Source: Pseudotabrizicola algicola | GTDB taxonomy: Bacteria > Pseudomonadota > Alphaproteobacteria > Rhodobacterales > Rhodobacteraceae | DNA: 64,000 nucleotides | Assembly (NCBI RefSeq): GCF_010915705.1 | Contig: NZ_JAAIKE010000001.1 | Span: 372,001 to 436,000, forward strand | Direction: 5' to 3' | Shown: in pieces, positions 17,688-27,862 of the stretch | Layout of the letters: each line of letters begins with the position of its first letter | Numbering within the stretch: position 1 is the first letter of the stretch | Made by a program: the position numbers and the translations under genes | Notes under the pieces: generated by a model | Database searches by the model: none | Told to the model about the DNA's origin: nothing | Seen by the model: only the letters and a program-made list of their open reading frames with translations

Positions 17688-18929
17688 TTATGTCCGCCCC
17701 CGCCCGGCCCTGACATGGCCACGGCGCAGGGCCCGCGCCAGCAGGAACGCTGCCGCGCCCGCCAGCAGAGAGATCACCAGTCCAAGCCGCGCGGCCTCGG
17801 CCATCGCGCCCCCCGGCACTGCGCTGTCAAGCGCAAGCACCGGCACCGTAAAGCTGATGCCGCTGATCATCGCGACGATCAGCAGATCGCGCAGGCGCAC
17901 CCCTTGCGGCAGATCGAACCCCAAGCCGCGCGCGGCAAAGACCGCGCCCACCACCACCCCGAGAGGCTTACCCAGCCAGCAGGCAAGAAGCACCGTGCCA
18001 GTTGTCGGGGCCAGCGCCAGCACATCCACCCCGCCGCGCGTCAGCCCGAAGAGAAACAGCACAACCGCAAGCGGCCGCACCAGCAGATGTGCCAGACGGT
18101 TGAGCGGGTCATGCAGAAATTCCTCGGCCTCGGCAAACAGCCCGAAGGCGCGATCCGCATGGGGGATCACGGGCACCAGCGGCAGCAGCCCCAAGGCTCC
18201 GGGCAGTCCGGCCAGCACCACGCCCAGCCAGGACATGGCTCCGGCCAGAACATAAGGCCACAGCGCAAAAGCGCGGCGATGCTCACGTTCTGACAGTTCG
18301 GGGTGTGCCAGACGCGCAAAGAACAGCCATACCAGCCCGACGGCAAGCACCACCAGCCCCAGCCAGGCCAGTCGCAACCCTGCGGCAGGATAGACCAGCC
18401 CCACCACGGTCAGCCCGACAATGTCATTGGCGATGGTGATCAGCAGCAGGAGGTGCAGCGCAGGATGGCCGTTGCCAAATATCAGTCGTCCGAAGAGATA
18501 GCAGAGCACCACATCCGACCCGATCGGCAGCGGCCAGCCCGTTCCGGTGCTTGCCTCCAGCGCCGTCTCGAAGAGGGCAGAGCTGACCAGCCAGACCAGC
18601 ACCGCGCCGATCCAGCCGCCAATCATCGCGCCCAGCGGCACCCCGGCACGCCGGCCGGCCAGCGCCCCGCGTTCCAGCCGGATGGCTTCCCAAAGCTCCT
18701 TGCCGACGAAGAACAGGAACAGGGCCATCAGCCCTTCGGAAACAATTCCCATCGGGGTCAGCGCCACCGGAAACGGTGCCATCCACAGCGGCAGCGACAG
18801 TTCGGCGATCCGCCATTCGATCGCGTCATAATAGGACGCAGGCGACAGCGTCAGCCACAGCGTCGCCAGCGCAATCCCTGCCAGAAGGGCCTGCCCGAAA
18901 TGGCGCACAAAGGGAGAGACTCGATACAT
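17688..18929 (-). CDS. nhaA: NhaA-family Na+/H+ antiporter with Asn-Asp motif
   Basis: An inner-membrane antiporter of 413 residues with about 12 hydrophobic segments. Family landmarks are 'GSDVVLCYLFG' (D139, matching E. coli D133), 'LLITIANDIVGL' and 'LGKPLGV', whose lysine matches K300, then 'MISGISFTVPVLALDSA'. The paired ion-binding aspartates D163-D164 of E. coli NhaA are here N168-D169. In this antiporter superfamily an Asn-Asp pair is associated with electroneutral exchange, so stoichiometry may differ. It stands alone between the capsule export pair and the ppk2-tetR unit. Confidence 0.85.
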   Translation of the reverse strand: MYRVSPFVRHFGQALLAGIALATLWLTLSPASYYDAIEWRIAELSLPLWMAPFPVALTPMGIVSEGLMALFLFFVGKELWEAIRLERGALAGRRAGVPLGAMIGGWIGAVLVWLVSSALFETALEASTGTGWPLPIGSDVVLCYLFGRLIFGNGHPALHLLLLITIANDIVGLTVVGLVYPAAGLRLAWLGLVVLAVGLVWLFFARLAHPELSEREHRRAFALWPYVLAGAMSWLGVVLAGLPGALGLLPLVPVIPHADRAFGLFAEAEEFLHDPLNRLAHLLVRPLAVVLFLFGLTRGGVDVLALAPTTGTVLLACWLGKPLGVVVGAVFAARGLGFDLPQGVRLRDLLIVAMISGISFTVPVLALDSAVPGGAMAEAARLGLVISLLAGAAAFLLARALRRGHVRAGRGRT

Positions 18930-19104
18930 CGCCCAATCCGTTCCAGACCTGCCCCGCGCGGGGGCACCACTGATCCCTACAACCGGGACTTATACGCTTC
19001 AATGCAGGCCGCGTGCCAAGTCGGCACGAGCTGCGCTTTTTTTGCAAGGCAATTGCACCTTTCCGAAATACGCCCGCGCCGCGCGCATCTGCCGGGTCGA
19101 GGGC

Positions 19105-19737
19105 TCAGGTCGGTTTGACGCCGTCGGGTGGCAGCAGTCCCAAGCCGCGCAAATAAATGCCGATCCCCGCTTCCAGCAGATCTTCGGGCGGGAAGGGGCT
19201 GCGGGTCACGCCATTGGCGCTGCCGCGCATGTAAAGCTCCACCACACCGTGGCTCATGGCCCAGATGTGGGCCGAGAACATTGACGCAGGAGGGCGCATG
19301 CCGGGCGGCAGGTGTTGCGAGAGGCTTTCCGCCGCGCGCTCCAGAACGCCCCGCGCCTTGCCCGCCACCAAGGCCAGATCGGGGTGGTCGTTCAGGCTCA
19401 GCCCCGCTTCGAACATCGCCATGTAATGGCCGGGATATTTCCGGGCAAAAGCCAGATAGGCCCTTCCGGTGGCCTCAAAGGCCGCGAGGGCCGAGGGACG
19501 CCCGTTGTCGAAGGCAAATTCCATCAGGGCGGCGAAAATTTCGTACCCTTGGCGGGCCACTTCGGCCAGAAGGTCCTCGCGCCCCGCGAAGTGCCGATAG
19601 ACAGCGGCGGGCGTGACATCCGCCGCCTTGGCGGCTTCCGAGAGCGTAAAACCCGTCGGCCCCTGATCGGCGATCAGTCCGAGGGCTGCTTCCACCAAAG
19701 CCTGCCGCAAATTGCCATGATGGTATCCGCGTTTCAC
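19105..19737 (-). CDS. TetR/AcrR-family transcriptional regulator
   Basis: A 210-residue regulator. The N-terminal helix-turn-helix includes '[19 protein letters not shown]', '[20 protein letters not shown]' and '[13 protein letters not shown]'. The remainder is the variable ligand-binding helical domain ('[19 protein letters not shown]'). A frame extension begins at a TTG at 19770, but the GTG at 19737 forms a GTGA overlap with the ppk2 stop and has AAGGGA upstream, so it is preferred. The coupling to ppk2 suggests the regulator is made with the polyphosphate kinase; its ligand and targets are unknown. Confidence 0.88.
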   Translation of the reverse strand: MKRGYHHGNLRQALVEAALGLIADQGPTGFTLSEAAKAADVTPAAVYRHFAGREDLLAEVARQGYEIFAALMEFAFDNGRPSALAAFEATGRAYLAFARKYPGHYMAMFEAGLSLNDHPDLALVAGKARGVLERAAESLSQHLPPGMRPPASMFSAHIWAMSHGVVELYMRGSANGVTRSPFPPEDLLEAGIGIYLRGLGLLPPDGVKPT

Positions 19738-20609
19738 GCCCGTCCCTTGCGCAACTGGGGTCCGCCGCAAACCAGCGGATCGGGCAGGCCGATCTGCCCG
19801 AGATCGCGCCCCTTGTAATCGACGGCCCGCAAGATCGTTTGAACCGCAGCCAGGCGCGCGCGTTTTTTATCATCCGACAGGATTATCGTCCAAGGGGCCA
19901 CGTCGAAATGGGTGCGTTCCATCGTTTCCTCGATGGCTTCGCAGTATTCTTCCCACTTGCCAAGCCCGTCGATGTCAATGGGCGACAGTTTCCATTGCTT
20001 GAGCGGGTCTTGCTCGCGTGCCAAGAATCGCTTGAGCTGTTCGGCCTGCCCGACCTCCAGCCAAAGTTTGAGCAGGATGATGCCGTCGTCCACCAACATG
20101 CTTTCAAATCCGGGCAGTTGGGCAAAGAAATGCGCGCGCTGTTCTGGCGTGCAAAAGCCGAAGACGTGCTCGATCATCGCGCGGTTATACCAACTGCGGT
20201 CAAACAGGGCGATTTCACCATTGGCAGGCAACCAGTCGACGTAACGCTGGAAATACCATTGCGCCGCCTCGCGGTCCGAAGGCTTGGCGAGGGCCACGAC
20301 CGAGCAAACCCGCGGATTGAGGTTTTCCCGCACCGCCCCGATGGTGCCACCCTTGCCAGCCGCATCGCGCCCCTCGAACAGCACCACAAGCCGTTTGCCT
20401 GTCGCCTTGATGTCCGACTGCATCTTCACCAGTTCGATCTGGAGCGCCTCCATATGCGCGTCATAGGCCTTGCCCTTCATCTCCTCGCGGTAAGGGTAGG
20501 ACGGATCAAGAATGTCATCCTTTCCGGCCTTCTCTATCGCCTTGCGGACCGAAGGGGGGGCTTTCTCCTTGAAGAATGCGCTGATTGCGCCGTCAAAAGG
20601 CAATGTCAT
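19734..20609 (-). CDS. ppk2: polyphosphate kinase 2
   Basis: Transfers phosphate between polyphosphate and nucleoside diphosphates. The 291-residue single-domain protein fits class I PPK2. Walker A is '[14 protein letters not shown]', followed by '[20 protein letters not shown]', Walker B-like '[19 protein letters not shown]', and the lid region '[15 protein letters not shown]'. The ATG at 20609 (MTLPFDGAI) is chosen because GGAG lies 6 bases upstream; the frame opens further to a TTG at 20663. The stop overlaps the tetR start (GTGA). Confidence 0.93.
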   Translation of the reverse strand: MTLPFDGAISAFFKEKAPPSVRKAIEKAGKDDILDPSYPYREEMKGKAYDAHMEALQIELVKMQSDIKATGKRLVVLFEGRDAAGKGGTIGAVRENLNPRVCSVVALAKPSDREAAQWYFQRYVDWLPANGEIALFDRSWYNRAMIEHVFGFCTPEQRAHFFAQLPGFESMLVDDGIILLKLWLEVGQAEQLKRFLAREQDPLKQWKLSPIDIDGLGKWEEYCEAIEETMERTHFDVAPWTIILSDDKKRARLAAVQTILRAVDYKGRDLGQIGLPDPLVCGGPQLRKGRA

Positions 20610-20681
20610 GCGTGGCTCCATCCTGTGTGCGGCCGCCAGCCTGTGGCCCGCTGTCTTTGGCAAGTATGGCGATTGGCCGCC

Positions 20682-21632
20682 TTAGCGCAATCCGGCGCGC
20701 AGGGCGGCCCTGTCGATTGCGGCTATAACTGCCTCGGGGTGGGTGTGATGCGGCATGTGGCCCGCACCTTCCAGAACGGTCAGGGCGGCGTTGGCAATCA
20801 TTTGCGACAGCGGCTTGGAATGGATGTGCAGGGGAACGATTGTATCGGCATCGCCATGCACGAGTTCGATCGGCAAGGTCAAGCGCGGGTAATCCTGCTG
20901 CATCTTCTCTACCTGTGGTCTCAGGCCATTGATTTGCATGGCATTGGTGGCCATCGAGCTTTTGCGCAAGATCAGATCGATGCCCAGATGGTCGGCATAT
21001 CCTTCAGGCACGTGCTGCGGCGCGAATACCCCGTCAATCGCGCGCCGCACATAGCTGTGACTGACAAAGGCCGAAGCCAGGGGCAAGATCGCGATGCGTC
21101 CGACGGCCGAGGCTGTGATCCGATACCAGATGTCCAGCTCCCCAGGCCACGGCAACGACGGGGAGGAGACAAGCACAAGGGCGGCGGGCGGGGCCTGCAG
21201 CGCCCATGCAAGCGCCACGGTGCCGCCATAGCTTTGTCCAAGCACAACAGGGTTTTGGGCCCCGACTTGCGCCACCGCCTGCCGCAGCACCTGCGCCTGG
21301 GCGGCGACGCTCGCTTCGTCCTCGGGAAGCGCGTCGGAATAGCCGAGGCCGGGACGGTCCACTGCGATGACCCGGTAGCGGTCTGAAAGCTGATCCATCA
21401 TGGCGAAGGTGAATTCGCGCAGGTTTCCATTTGCGCCATGGATCAGCACAAGATCGGGGCCTTCGCCCGCGACCTGCAAGTGAACGCGGCGGCCTTCGAC
21501 CAGTACGAATTCCCCGCTCGGCGGATGCGAGGCCAGCGCAGCCTGATCCCGCGCCGCCATGCGCCCCGTTGTGCCGGCCATCATGCCAATTCCGATGAGT
21601 GCGGCACTAGCGGCCAATATCCTGAGGGTCAT
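20682..21632 (-). CDS. alpha/beta hydrolase, membrane-anchored or exported
   Basis: A 316-residue alpha/beta-hydrolase. Residues 1-24 are hydrophobic ([18 protein letters not shown]...) and could be a signal or anchor. The oxyanion region '[12 protein letters not shown]' is followed by '[10 protein letters not shown]'. The nucleophile elbow is 'GQSYGG', the acid is in 'HGDADTIVP', and the catalytic His is in '[12 protein letters not shown]'. The triad is complete. Substrate is unknown. The first 26 bases of the gene overlap the end of metA, so it is probably translated from the metA transcript. Confidence 0.85.
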   Translation of the reverse strand: MTLRILAASAALIGIGMMAGTTGRMAARDQAALASHPPSGEFVLVEGRRVHLQVAGEGPDLVLIHGANGNLREFTFAMMDQLSDRYRVIAVDRPGLGYSDALPEDEASVAAQAQVLRQAVAQVGAQNPVVLGQSYGGTVALAWALQAPPAALVLVSSPSLPWPGELDIWYRITASAVGRIAILPLASAFVSHSYVRRAIDGVFAPQHVPEGYADHLGIDLILRKSSMATNAMQINGLRPQVEKMQQDYPRLTLPIELVHGDADTIVPLHIHSKPLSQMIANAALTVLEGAGHMPHHTHPEAVIAAIDRAALRAGLR

Positions 21633-22524
21633 AGGGCGTTGACTGGTAAATCTCGTTTATCCAGTTGCCATATAGAAGGTGCGCGTGACTTCTCCAGCGA
21701 TTGAGAGGCTTTTTCGCGGGGTTGTCGTCGGGGTAATAGTTCAGCGGGACATTGATCGTCGTGCCATTCGCGATGTCGCGGTCATATTCCTGCTTGAGCG
21801 TATCGCTGTCATACTCGAAATGGTTGAAGATATAGAGCGCGCGGTGGCCCGGGTCTTCCACCAGACAAGGGCCAACCTCATCACTGCCCAGCAGCGTGCG
21901 CAGCCCGGATCGGGCGTCAATCTCTTCCTGCCGCATCTCGGTCCAGCGGCTTACGGGGATCACGCAATCATCTGAAAAGCCGCGCAAGAGGGGCGAGGTC
22001 GGGTCAAGGTTGCGATGGCGGAAACAGCCAAAAGCCTTGTGGTCCAGCATGTGCTTTTGCACGCCATGGAAATGGTTGATCATCGCCATCCCGCCCCAGC
22101 AGACGCCAAAGGTGGACTGCACGTTTGTCTGTGTCCAGTCAAAGACCTCGCAGAGTTCTTCCCAATAGGTCACTTCGGTGAAGGGCAGATGTTCGATCGG
22201 CGCGCCCGTGATGATCAGACCGTCGAACTTCTCTGTCTTTACCTCCTGAAACGGGCGGTAAAATGCCTCCATATGCTCGGCGGCAGTGTTCTTGGTCTGG
22301 TGCTCCGACATGCGAATCAGTTGGAAATCGATCTGCAGCGGCGTCGCCCCGATCAGGCGCGCGAACTGGTTCTCGGTCTGGATCTTCTTTGGCATCAGGT
22401 TGAGCAACCCGATTTTCAGCGGCCGGATGTCCTGCCGCGCCGCGCGTTCGGGCGTCATGACCATCACGCCCTCGTTCCGAAGAACGTCAAAGGCGGGCAG
22501 GGTCTCTGGCAGGGTAATCGGCAT
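21607..22524 (-). CDS. metA: MetA-family homoserine O-acyltransferase, probably acetyl-CoA specific
   Basis: Acylates homoserine, the first committed step of methionine synthesis. The 305-residue protein has the catalytic Cys in 'FGVCWGGMA' (C142) and His/Glu in 'FNHFEYD'. The residue that sets acyl-donor choice is Glu111 ('[10 protein letters not shown]'), where E. coli MetA has Gly111. Glu at this site is linked to acetyl-CoA rather than succinyl-CoA use, so homoserine O-acetyltransferase is the better name. The ATG at 22524 ([17 protein letters not shown] upstream) is chosen; the frame extends to 22575. It lies 37 bases downstream of the ATPase gene. Confidence 0.93.
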   Translation of the reverse strand: MPITLPETLPAFDVLRNEGVMVMTPERAARQDIRPLKIGLLNLMPKKIQTENQFARLIGATPLQIDFQLIRMSEHQTKNTAAEHMEAFYRPFQEVKTEKFDGLIITGAPIEHLPFTEVTYWEELCEVFDWTQTNVQSTFGVCWGGMAMINHFHGVQKHMLDHKAFGCFRHRNLDPTSPLLRGFSDDCVIPVSRWTEMRQEEIDARSGLRTLLGSDEVGPCLVEDPGHRALYIFNHFEYDSDTLKQEYDRDIANGTTINVPLNYYPDDNPAKKPLNRWRSHAHLLYGNWINEIYQSTPYDPQDIGR

Positions 22525-22561
22525 GGAACGCTTCCTTGGAGCGGAGGATGTAGGGTCGGGT

Positions 22562-23431
22562 TCAGCGCCGATCAATGGCGCGGGCGATCAGGGCGTTGAA
22601 ATCATCAGGGCTCGATACGGCGGCCACTTCTTCGGCCGTCACGGTCGCCCCCCATGTCGCCATCGCGGCATAGCGCGGCTGACGATGGGCCAAGGCACGG
22701 GCATAGGTCCAGCGCACAAAGTGATCTGGGTCGCAGGTTTCTTCGGATTTACCGCTTGTTACACGGTATTCCTCCCACGCTGCATGAAGAAACTCCGGCT
22801 GGTAATACATCGGCTTCGGCGCGCGGTCGAACCGCCGCGCCAGTTCCGCTGTATGCGCATCAGATCCTTTGATCCAGACCAGCAGCAGGGTATCGGCCAG
22901 TTGCCGCATCACCGGATCGGCGTGGTCATCGGGGTTGACGACCTCGCAGATGGAGCCCGAGGTGTCGCATACAAAGTTCTGATAGCCGTAGATGGTTTCG
23001 GCGCGGCCCATGAAATGCGCGGTGTCGAGCATTGCCGCAATCTCGGCCCGGCGATGCTGGTCCTGCCGGATCATGTATTCGGCGAAGGGCAGGCCGCCCT
23101 TTGCCGGATCGCCCGGCTTGCCCAGATAGGTCGAGAGCGGTGCCAGATTGTCGAAGGTGATGTTGGAAGCGATATAGACCGAATCCGTCATCAGCAGTTC
23201 GCGCAGCAGCGGAACCTTCATGGCTTCGCGCTTGAAATTGTCGGCGATGTATTCGCCCATGTAGCGGGTGCCGATCCGGTAATCGACCGAGTAATGGAAC
23301 CAGCCCCCATGATCGGGACGGCTGGCACGCAGCATGTTGGACAGGTGGGTCTTGCCCAGACCGGACATGCCAAAGAGCAGCACACGCTTTTGCGCTGCCG
23401 CCAGATAGTCCGCCCCGGATGCGTAGATCAT
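22562..23431 (-). CDS. P-loop ATPase of unknown function
   Basis: A 289-residue protein with an N-terminal P-loop, '[17 protein letters not shown]' (residues about 16-32), followed by '[20 protein letters not shown]'. Later segments include '[20 protein letters not shown]' and '[16 protein letters not shown]'. No other domain that I can name is visible. The fold is consistent with a P-loop kinase or small ATPase. It is first in the run ATPase-metA-hydrolase, where gaps are short or negative, so co-transcription is likely, but no functional link to methionine is evident. Confidence 0.75.
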   Translation of the reverse strand: MIYASGADYLAAAQKRVLLFGMSGLGKTHLSNMLRASRPDHGGWFHYSVDYRIGTRYMGEYIADNFKREAMKVPLLRELLMTDSVYIASNITFDNLAPLSTYLGKPGDPAKGGLPFAEYMIRQDQHRRAEIAAMLDTAHFMGRAETIYGYQNFVCDTSGSICEVVNPDDHADPVMRQLADTLLLVWIKGSDAHTAELARRFDRAPKPMYYQPEFLHAAWEEYRVTSGKSEETCDPDHFVRWTYARALAHRQPRYAAMATWGATVTAEEVAAVSSPDDFNALIARAIDRR

Positions 23432-23488
23432 CGCCTTGCCCTTTTGTTTGCCCCTGACAGTTACCGCCCGCCGCCGCCGCCTTCAATG

Positions 23489-23516
23489 AAAAACCCGCCC
23501 CTGTGAAGGGGCGGGT
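23489..23516 (-). terminator. rho-independent terminator of the FadL-like gene
   Basis: On the minus strand a 9-bp perfect stem (ACCCGCCCC with GGGGCGGGT) around a short loop is followed by a T-run read from 23493 down to 23489. It lies 23 bases behind the stop of the porin gene. Confidence 0.88.
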
Positions 23517-23538
23517 CTGTGGCCTTGTTCGGTCTGGA

Positions 23539-24666
23539 TCAGAAGCTGAAGCCGACGCGGAGTCCGAAGGCGAGCGCGTTGTTTCCGGCAAAACGCGCGT
23601 TGCCCGTCGTCGAGGTCGGCGTGGACTTGAGCGCCGAGGCATTGCCGATATCGACATAGCGCACGCCTGCGGTGATCTTCATGTTCTGATGCGTATAGGT
23701 GCCGCCCACTTGCAGGCTCAGCAGGCCATCCGTTGGCCCGAGGTTCCCGGTGGGGATGCCTTGGGTCTTTTCGTAGCCGATCGAAACCGCCCCCGAAAAT
23801 GCGTCCGAGAATTTCCGTCCGACGCCGATGTTATAGGTGATGGTGTCCTTGGCATAGCTGACCAGCGGATTGACCGGCGGCAGCGGTGCAGGCGGGTTGG
23901 CAAAGGGGGCGTCAAGGCGCGTCACGCTCCAATCCACCCAGCGGATCGAGCCGAACACCAGCGTATCTGCCGCCACACCCGACTGGAAATCGAGGGTGAG
24001 CGATTTGGGCAGGCGCACGGTGGTCGAGCCCGAAATGACGCCGCCCGGCGCAAAGGCGGAAAAGCCCGAAGCATCAAGCTCATGCTTGGTTTCCGAGGCA
24101 TAGGTCAGGCCAACGCGCAGCGCGATCTCGGGCTTTTCATAGGCGACGCCGATCAGGTAGCCCACGTCACGGTCATTGTTGAAAGTCGCGCGATAGAAGT
24201 TCGAGCCGCCGTTCACAAGGCTCACATCTCCGCCGATCCCGACCGAGCGCAGACCGCCATGAACCGAGACATTCTCGTTGATCTTGTAGCGGCCGATCAC
24301 AGCAAGTGTATCGCCGCGCAATTTGGCCGTAGACCCGGCAATGGGATAGCCGGTTCCGGTCGGATAGGCGACATCGGCGCCAAAGGTCGGATCGAGCGTG
24401 ACGCCAAGCGAAATCTGGTCATTCAGGTCGCTTTTGAAGGCAAGACCGACCGTGCTGTAATTCTTGGTCACGTTGCCCGTCGTCACCGAAGGGGCTGCGT
24501 TCAACGCGCCGGAAACCTTGGGACGTGCCGAGCCAAAGCTCAGTTCGGCATAGTTGCCTTTTTCAAACATGAACCCGAGCGGCGTGGCCGAACGCTCAAA
24601 CCCACCTGCCTGTGCCGAAGTGGCGCAGGCTGTCGCAGCAGCGGCTGCGATCACGATTTTCTTCAT
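23539..24666 (-). CDS. FadL/OmpP1-type outer-membrane transport protein
   Basis: A predicted outer-membrane beta-barrel of 375 residues, of the FadL family that takes up hydrophobic compounds. The signal peptide is MKKIVIAAAAAT... with cleavage after AQA near residue 21. The mature part is a series of alternating amphipathic strands, and the protein ends in Phe ('LRVGFSF'), as outer-membrane barrels do. The ATG at 24666 has GAGGAA upstream; a second ATG lies at 24678. It is a single-gene unit with its own terminator. The transported substrate is unknown. Confidence 0.85.
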   Translation of the reverse strand: MKKIVIAAAAATACATSAQAGGFERSATPLGFMFEKGNYAELSFGSARPKVSGALNAAPSVTTGNVTKNYSTVGLAFKSDLNDQISLGVTLDPTFGADVAYPTGTGYPIAGSTAKLRGDTLAVIGRYKINENVSVHGGLRSVGIGGDVSLVNGGSNFYRATFNNDRDVGYLIGVAYEKPEIALRVGLTYASETKHELDASGFSAFAPGGVISGSTTVRLPKSLTLDFQSGVAADTLVFGSIRWVDWSVTRLDAPFANPPAPLPPVNPLVSYAKDTITYNIGVGRKFSDAFSGAVSIGYEKTQGIPTGNLGPTDGLLSLQVGGTYTHQNMKITAGVRYVDIGNASALKSTPTSTTGNARFAGNNALAFGLRVGFSF

Positions 24667-24749
24667 CTTGTTCCTCATCCTGTGTAAAGGATTTCCCCTG
24701 CAAGAAGGCTATTTGACGCAGGCTTGCGCGGTCAATCAATGACGCGGCG

Positions 24750-25649
24750 TCACAGACTTCTGGATTGAAGGCTGTGTGTCTTTCGGGTCTCGGAGCGGAT
24801 ATTGATCCAGTTGGCCAAGACGATCAGCCCCGCCCCGACAAAGAGCAGCATTTCAAGCTGTTCCTGATAGAGCAGCGCCCCCGCCAGGGCCATGAGGGGA
24901 AGGCGGATGAAGTCGACAGGCATGACAAAGGTGGCAGGGGCGAGCCGTAGTGCTGAGGTCAGGCACAGATGTGCAAGCACGCCCGTGACCCCGATCACGA
25001 AAAGCCAAGGCGCCGTAGAGGCAGTGGGCCATGCGATCTGTCCGTCTGCCGCGGCAAGACCCGCGCCGAAGATGAACTGCATCACCGTCAGCCAGAACAG
25101 GATCGACAAGATGGTGACATCGCGTGCAAGGCGTTTGGTCGCGATATTGGTCGCGGCAAAGCAGACAGCCGCTCCTGCCGCGGCCAGAACGCCGATGTTG
25201 AGCGCGTCGAAATCGGGCCGCACCACGATGAGAATGCCGACAAAGCCAAGCCCCGCCGCCATCGCGCGCGGCTTCGTAATCCGCTCGCCCAGCAACAGCG
25301 GCGAGAGCAGGATGACCCAGAGCGGCGAGGTAAACTCGATGGCAATCAGCTGCGCCAACGGGATCAGGGTCAGCGCCCAGAACCATAGGTTCTGGCCTGT
25401 GAAATGTACCACATTGCGCAGCACATGCCCCCTGAGACGCAAGGTGCTGATGTCACCCATCTTGCCCATCGCTGCAGCGGCAGCCAGCACGAGAAAGAAG
25501 CTGACGAACGAGCGGGCGGCCATGATCTCGAAAGTATCATGCGCGCCCTGAAGCTGGCGTCCGGCAATCGCCATACCGCTGAAGGAAATCACGGAGCCCA
25601 GCATCCAGAGGATCGCGACAATCGGGCGGTAGGGTGCGGGCGTGTTCAT
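24750..25649 (-). CDS. DMT-superfamily (EamA) permease
   Basis: An inner-membrane transporter of 299 residues with about ten hydrophobic helices in two EamA repeats. Segments include 'IVAILWMLGSVISFSGMAIA', 'IAIEFTSPLWVILLSPLLLG', 'AAGLGFVGILIVVRP' and 'LVVLANWINI'-like ends. Many such proteins are metabolite exporters. The ATG at 25649 (MNTPAPYRPIV, AAGG upstream) begins just before the first helix; the frame runs open to 25832 but that extension is polar and unlike the family. The direction matches its neighbours. Confidence 0.85.
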   Translation of the reverse strand: MNTPAPYRPIVAILWMLGSVISFSGMAIAGRQLQGAHDTFEIMAARSFVSFFLVLAAAAAMGKMGDISTLRLRGHVLRNVVHFTGQNLWFWALTLIPLAQLIAIEFTSPLWVILLSPLLLGERITKPRAMAAGLGFVGILIVVRPDFDALNIGVLAAAGAAVCFAATNIATKRLARDVTILSILFWLTVMQFIFGAGLAAADGQIAWPTASTAPWLFVIGVTGVLAHLCLTSALRLAPATFVMPVDFIRLPLMALAGALLYQEQLEMLLFVGAGLIVLANWINIRSETRKTHSLQSRSL

Positions 25650-25740
25650 GCCCTTGTTCTGGCCTCTCGGGCGCTGACTGTCCAGAGTGCATGCCGGTGC
25701 CACACGACAGGGGCGCGCGCGAAAAATAACGCTGCGGACG

Positions 25741-26019
25741 CTAGTCCCGCAGTTCTTCGATCTGGAAATCGCGCAAGATATGCCGCGTTGCTTCGAACCA
25801 GCGGCTGGCGCGGGTGCGGGTCTGATGGGCATCGAAATCGGCGCGGGTCCGGAACGATTCGCGCACGTCCCAGATCATCGGATCATCGGTCTGGCTGATC
25901 TCGAAAGACAGGCAGCCCGGTTCTGCCTGTGACAGGCGGATGTGTTCGGCCATATGCTCACGCACCGTCTGCGCTTCCTCGGGCGTCATGCAGATCAGGT
26001 GCCCTTTGAGGCGGATCAT
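25741..26019 (-). CDS. ABM-domain (antibiotic biosynthesis monooxygenase-like) protein
   Basis: A 92-residue dimeric alpha/beta-barrel family protein. Typical ABM features are the N-terminal strand 'RLKGHLICM', 'EPGCLSFEISQTDDP', 'WDVRESFRTRADFDAHQ' and the closing 'HILRDFQIEELRD'. Family members include quinol monooxygenases and haem-degrading enzymes; no residue here tells these apart. It sits between the DMT permease and guaA, all on the minus strand. Confidence 0.8.
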   Translation of the reverse strand: MIRLKGHLICMTPEEAQTVREHMAEHIRLSQAEPGCLSFEISQTDDPMIWDVRESFRTRADFDAHQTRTRASRWFEATRHILRDFQIEELRD

Positions 26020-26091
26020 GGCGTCTCCTTTGCGAAACCGGGGCGGGGCGCGACAAAAGCGAGTTTTCTGCGCAGAATCCGCCCCCTCCGA

Positions 26092-27660
26092 TCACTCCAG
26101 CTCGATCGTGCCCGGCGGCTTGCTGGTGCAGTCGTAAAACACCCGATTGATGCCCTGCACCTCGTTGATGATTCGGGTCGAGGTCTCGCCGAGGAAATCA
26201 TGGGTGAAGGGATAGTAATCGGCGGTCATCCCGTCGACAGATGTCACCGCGCGCAGCGCGAGCGCATAATCATAGGTGCGCCCGTCACCCATCACACCCA
26301 CGGTTTTCATCGGCAGAATGGCCGCAAAGGCCTGCCAGATCTCGTCGTAAAGGCCGTGCTTGCGGATCTGGTCAATATAGACCGCATCGGCCCGGCGCAG
26401 GATATCCAGCTTTTCGGCGGTGATTTCGCCGGGGCAGCGGATGGCAAGGCCGGGGCCGGGGAAGGGGTGGCGGCCAATGAAACTGGCGGGCAGGCCAAGC
26501 TCGCGGCCCAAGGCGCGCACTTCGTCCTTGAAGAGTTCCCGCAAGGGTTCGACCAGTTTCAGACCCATCTTTTCGGGAAGGCCGCCGACATTGTGGTGCG
26601 ACTTGATGGTGACGGATGGGCCGCCGCTGAAGGAGACGGATTCGATCACATCAGGATAGAGCGTGCCTTGCGCAAGGAACTTGGCGCCACCGACTTCGGT
26701 CGCGTGTTTCTGGAACACATCGATGAACAGGCGGCCAATGGTCTTGCGCTTCACTTCGGGGTCCGAGACGCCTTCGAGCGCGCCAAGAAACAGCTCGGAT
26801 TCGTCGGCATGGATCAGCGGCATCTGGTAGTGGTCACGGAACATGGTGACGACCTGCTCGGCCTCACCCAGACGCAGCAGCCCGTGATCGACGAACACGC
26901 AGGTAAGCTGGTCGCCGATGGCCTCATGGATCAGCACCGCCGCAACCGAGCTGTCGACCCCGCCAGACAGGCCGCAGATGACCTTCGCATCGCCGACCTG
27001 TTCGCGGATCTTGCGGATGGCCTCTTCACGATAAGCCCCCATCGTCCAGTCGCCCTTGAAGCCGGCGAGCTTGACGAAGTTCTCGTAAAGTTTAGCGCCC
27101 TTGGGGGTGTGATGCACCTCGGGATGAAACTGGACCGCGTAGAAATGGCGCGAAGGGTCGGCGGTGATAGCGAAAGGCGCATTGGGCGAGGTGCCGAACA
27201 CCTCGAACCCCGGCGCGATGCGCGAGACATGGTCGCCGTGGCTCATCCAGACCTGTTCGCGCCCGCCCGTCGTGTTGGGATCGAACCAGCCGTCAAGCAA
27301 AGGCAGACCCGACCCGCTGGGCGTGACATAAGCGCGCCCGAACTCTGCGGTGCCGTGGCCGCGTTCGACATGCCCGCCAAGGCAGTGCATCATCACCTGC
27401 TGGCCATAACAGATGCCGAGGATCGGCACGCCCATCGTGAAGACCGTCGGCGGCGGCATCGGCGCGCCGGGCGCAAACACCGAGGCAGGCCCGCCCGAAA
27501 AGATCACAGCCTTCGGCGCGAAGTCGGCCAGAAAGGCATCGTCCACTTTGTTGAACGGGTGGATTTCGCAATAAACGTTCAGCTCGCGCAGGCGGCGCGC
27601 GATCAGCTGCGTCACCTGAGAGCCAAAGTCGATGATGAGGAGGCGATCATGATGGGTCAT
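26092..27660 (-). CDS. guaA: GMP synthase (glutamine-hydrolysing)
   Basis: Converts XMP to GMP with ATP and glutamine. The 522-residue protein has a class I glutamine amidotransferase domain with C84 in 'GICYGQQVM' and 'QFHPEVHHT' for the His/Glu pair. The ATP-pyrophosphatase domain carries the PP-loop '[11 protein letters not shown]' near residue 230. The C-terminal dimerisation domain ends '[15 protein letters not shown]', the canonical GuaA tail. The start is ATG 27660 ([13 protein letters not shown]); the frame is open upstream to 27963 but those codons overlap the divergent gene. Its partner guaB lies at 49.1 kb. Confidence 0.97.
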   Translation of the reverse strand: MTHHDRLLIIDFGSQVTQLIARRLRELNVYCEIHPFNKVDDAFLADFAPKAVIFSGGPASVFAPGAPMPPPTVFTMGVPILGICYGQQVMMHCLGGHVERGHGTAEFGRAYVTPSGSGLPLLDGWFDPNTTGGREQVWMSHGDHVSRIAPGFEVFGTSPNAPFAITADPSRHFYAVQFHPEVHHTPKGAKLYENFVKLAGFKGDWTMGAYREEAIRKIREQVGDAKVICGLSGGVDSSVAAVLIHEAIGDQLTCVFVDHGLLRLGEAEQVVTMFRDHYQMPLIHADESELFLGALEGVSDPEVKRKTIGRLFIDVFQKHATEVGGAKFLAQGTLYPDVIESVSFSGGPSVTIKSHHNVGGLPEKMGLKLVEPLRELFKDEVRALGRELGLPASFIGRHPFPGPGLAIRCPGEITAEKLDILRRADAVYIDQIRKHGLYDEIWQAFAAILPMKTVGVMGDGRTYDYALALRAVTSVDGMTADYYPFTHDFLGETSTRIINEVQGINRVFYDCTSKPPGTIELE

Positions 27661-27862
27661 GCGCCCGCATACGAAGGGGCGCGCAGAATCGCAAGGGGGG
27701 AAAGCGGGCCTGCGCGCCACGGCGCGTGCGCCGCCTTGGGTTGCGCCACGATGGCGAGGCTTTGGCCGCATGTCGCTTTTGGGCGTCAAGCGACGGAAAC
27801 GGGTGCCGGACGCGCAGGCTTTGGCGGCATAAGGGCGGCAAACAGGCTTTGGAGGGCTAGTC

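Noticed and set aside
22525-22600. A SAM-II type riboswitch upstream of metA
   Set aside because: Only 37 bases separate metA from the preceding gene, and the conserved pseudoknot sequences are not visible.
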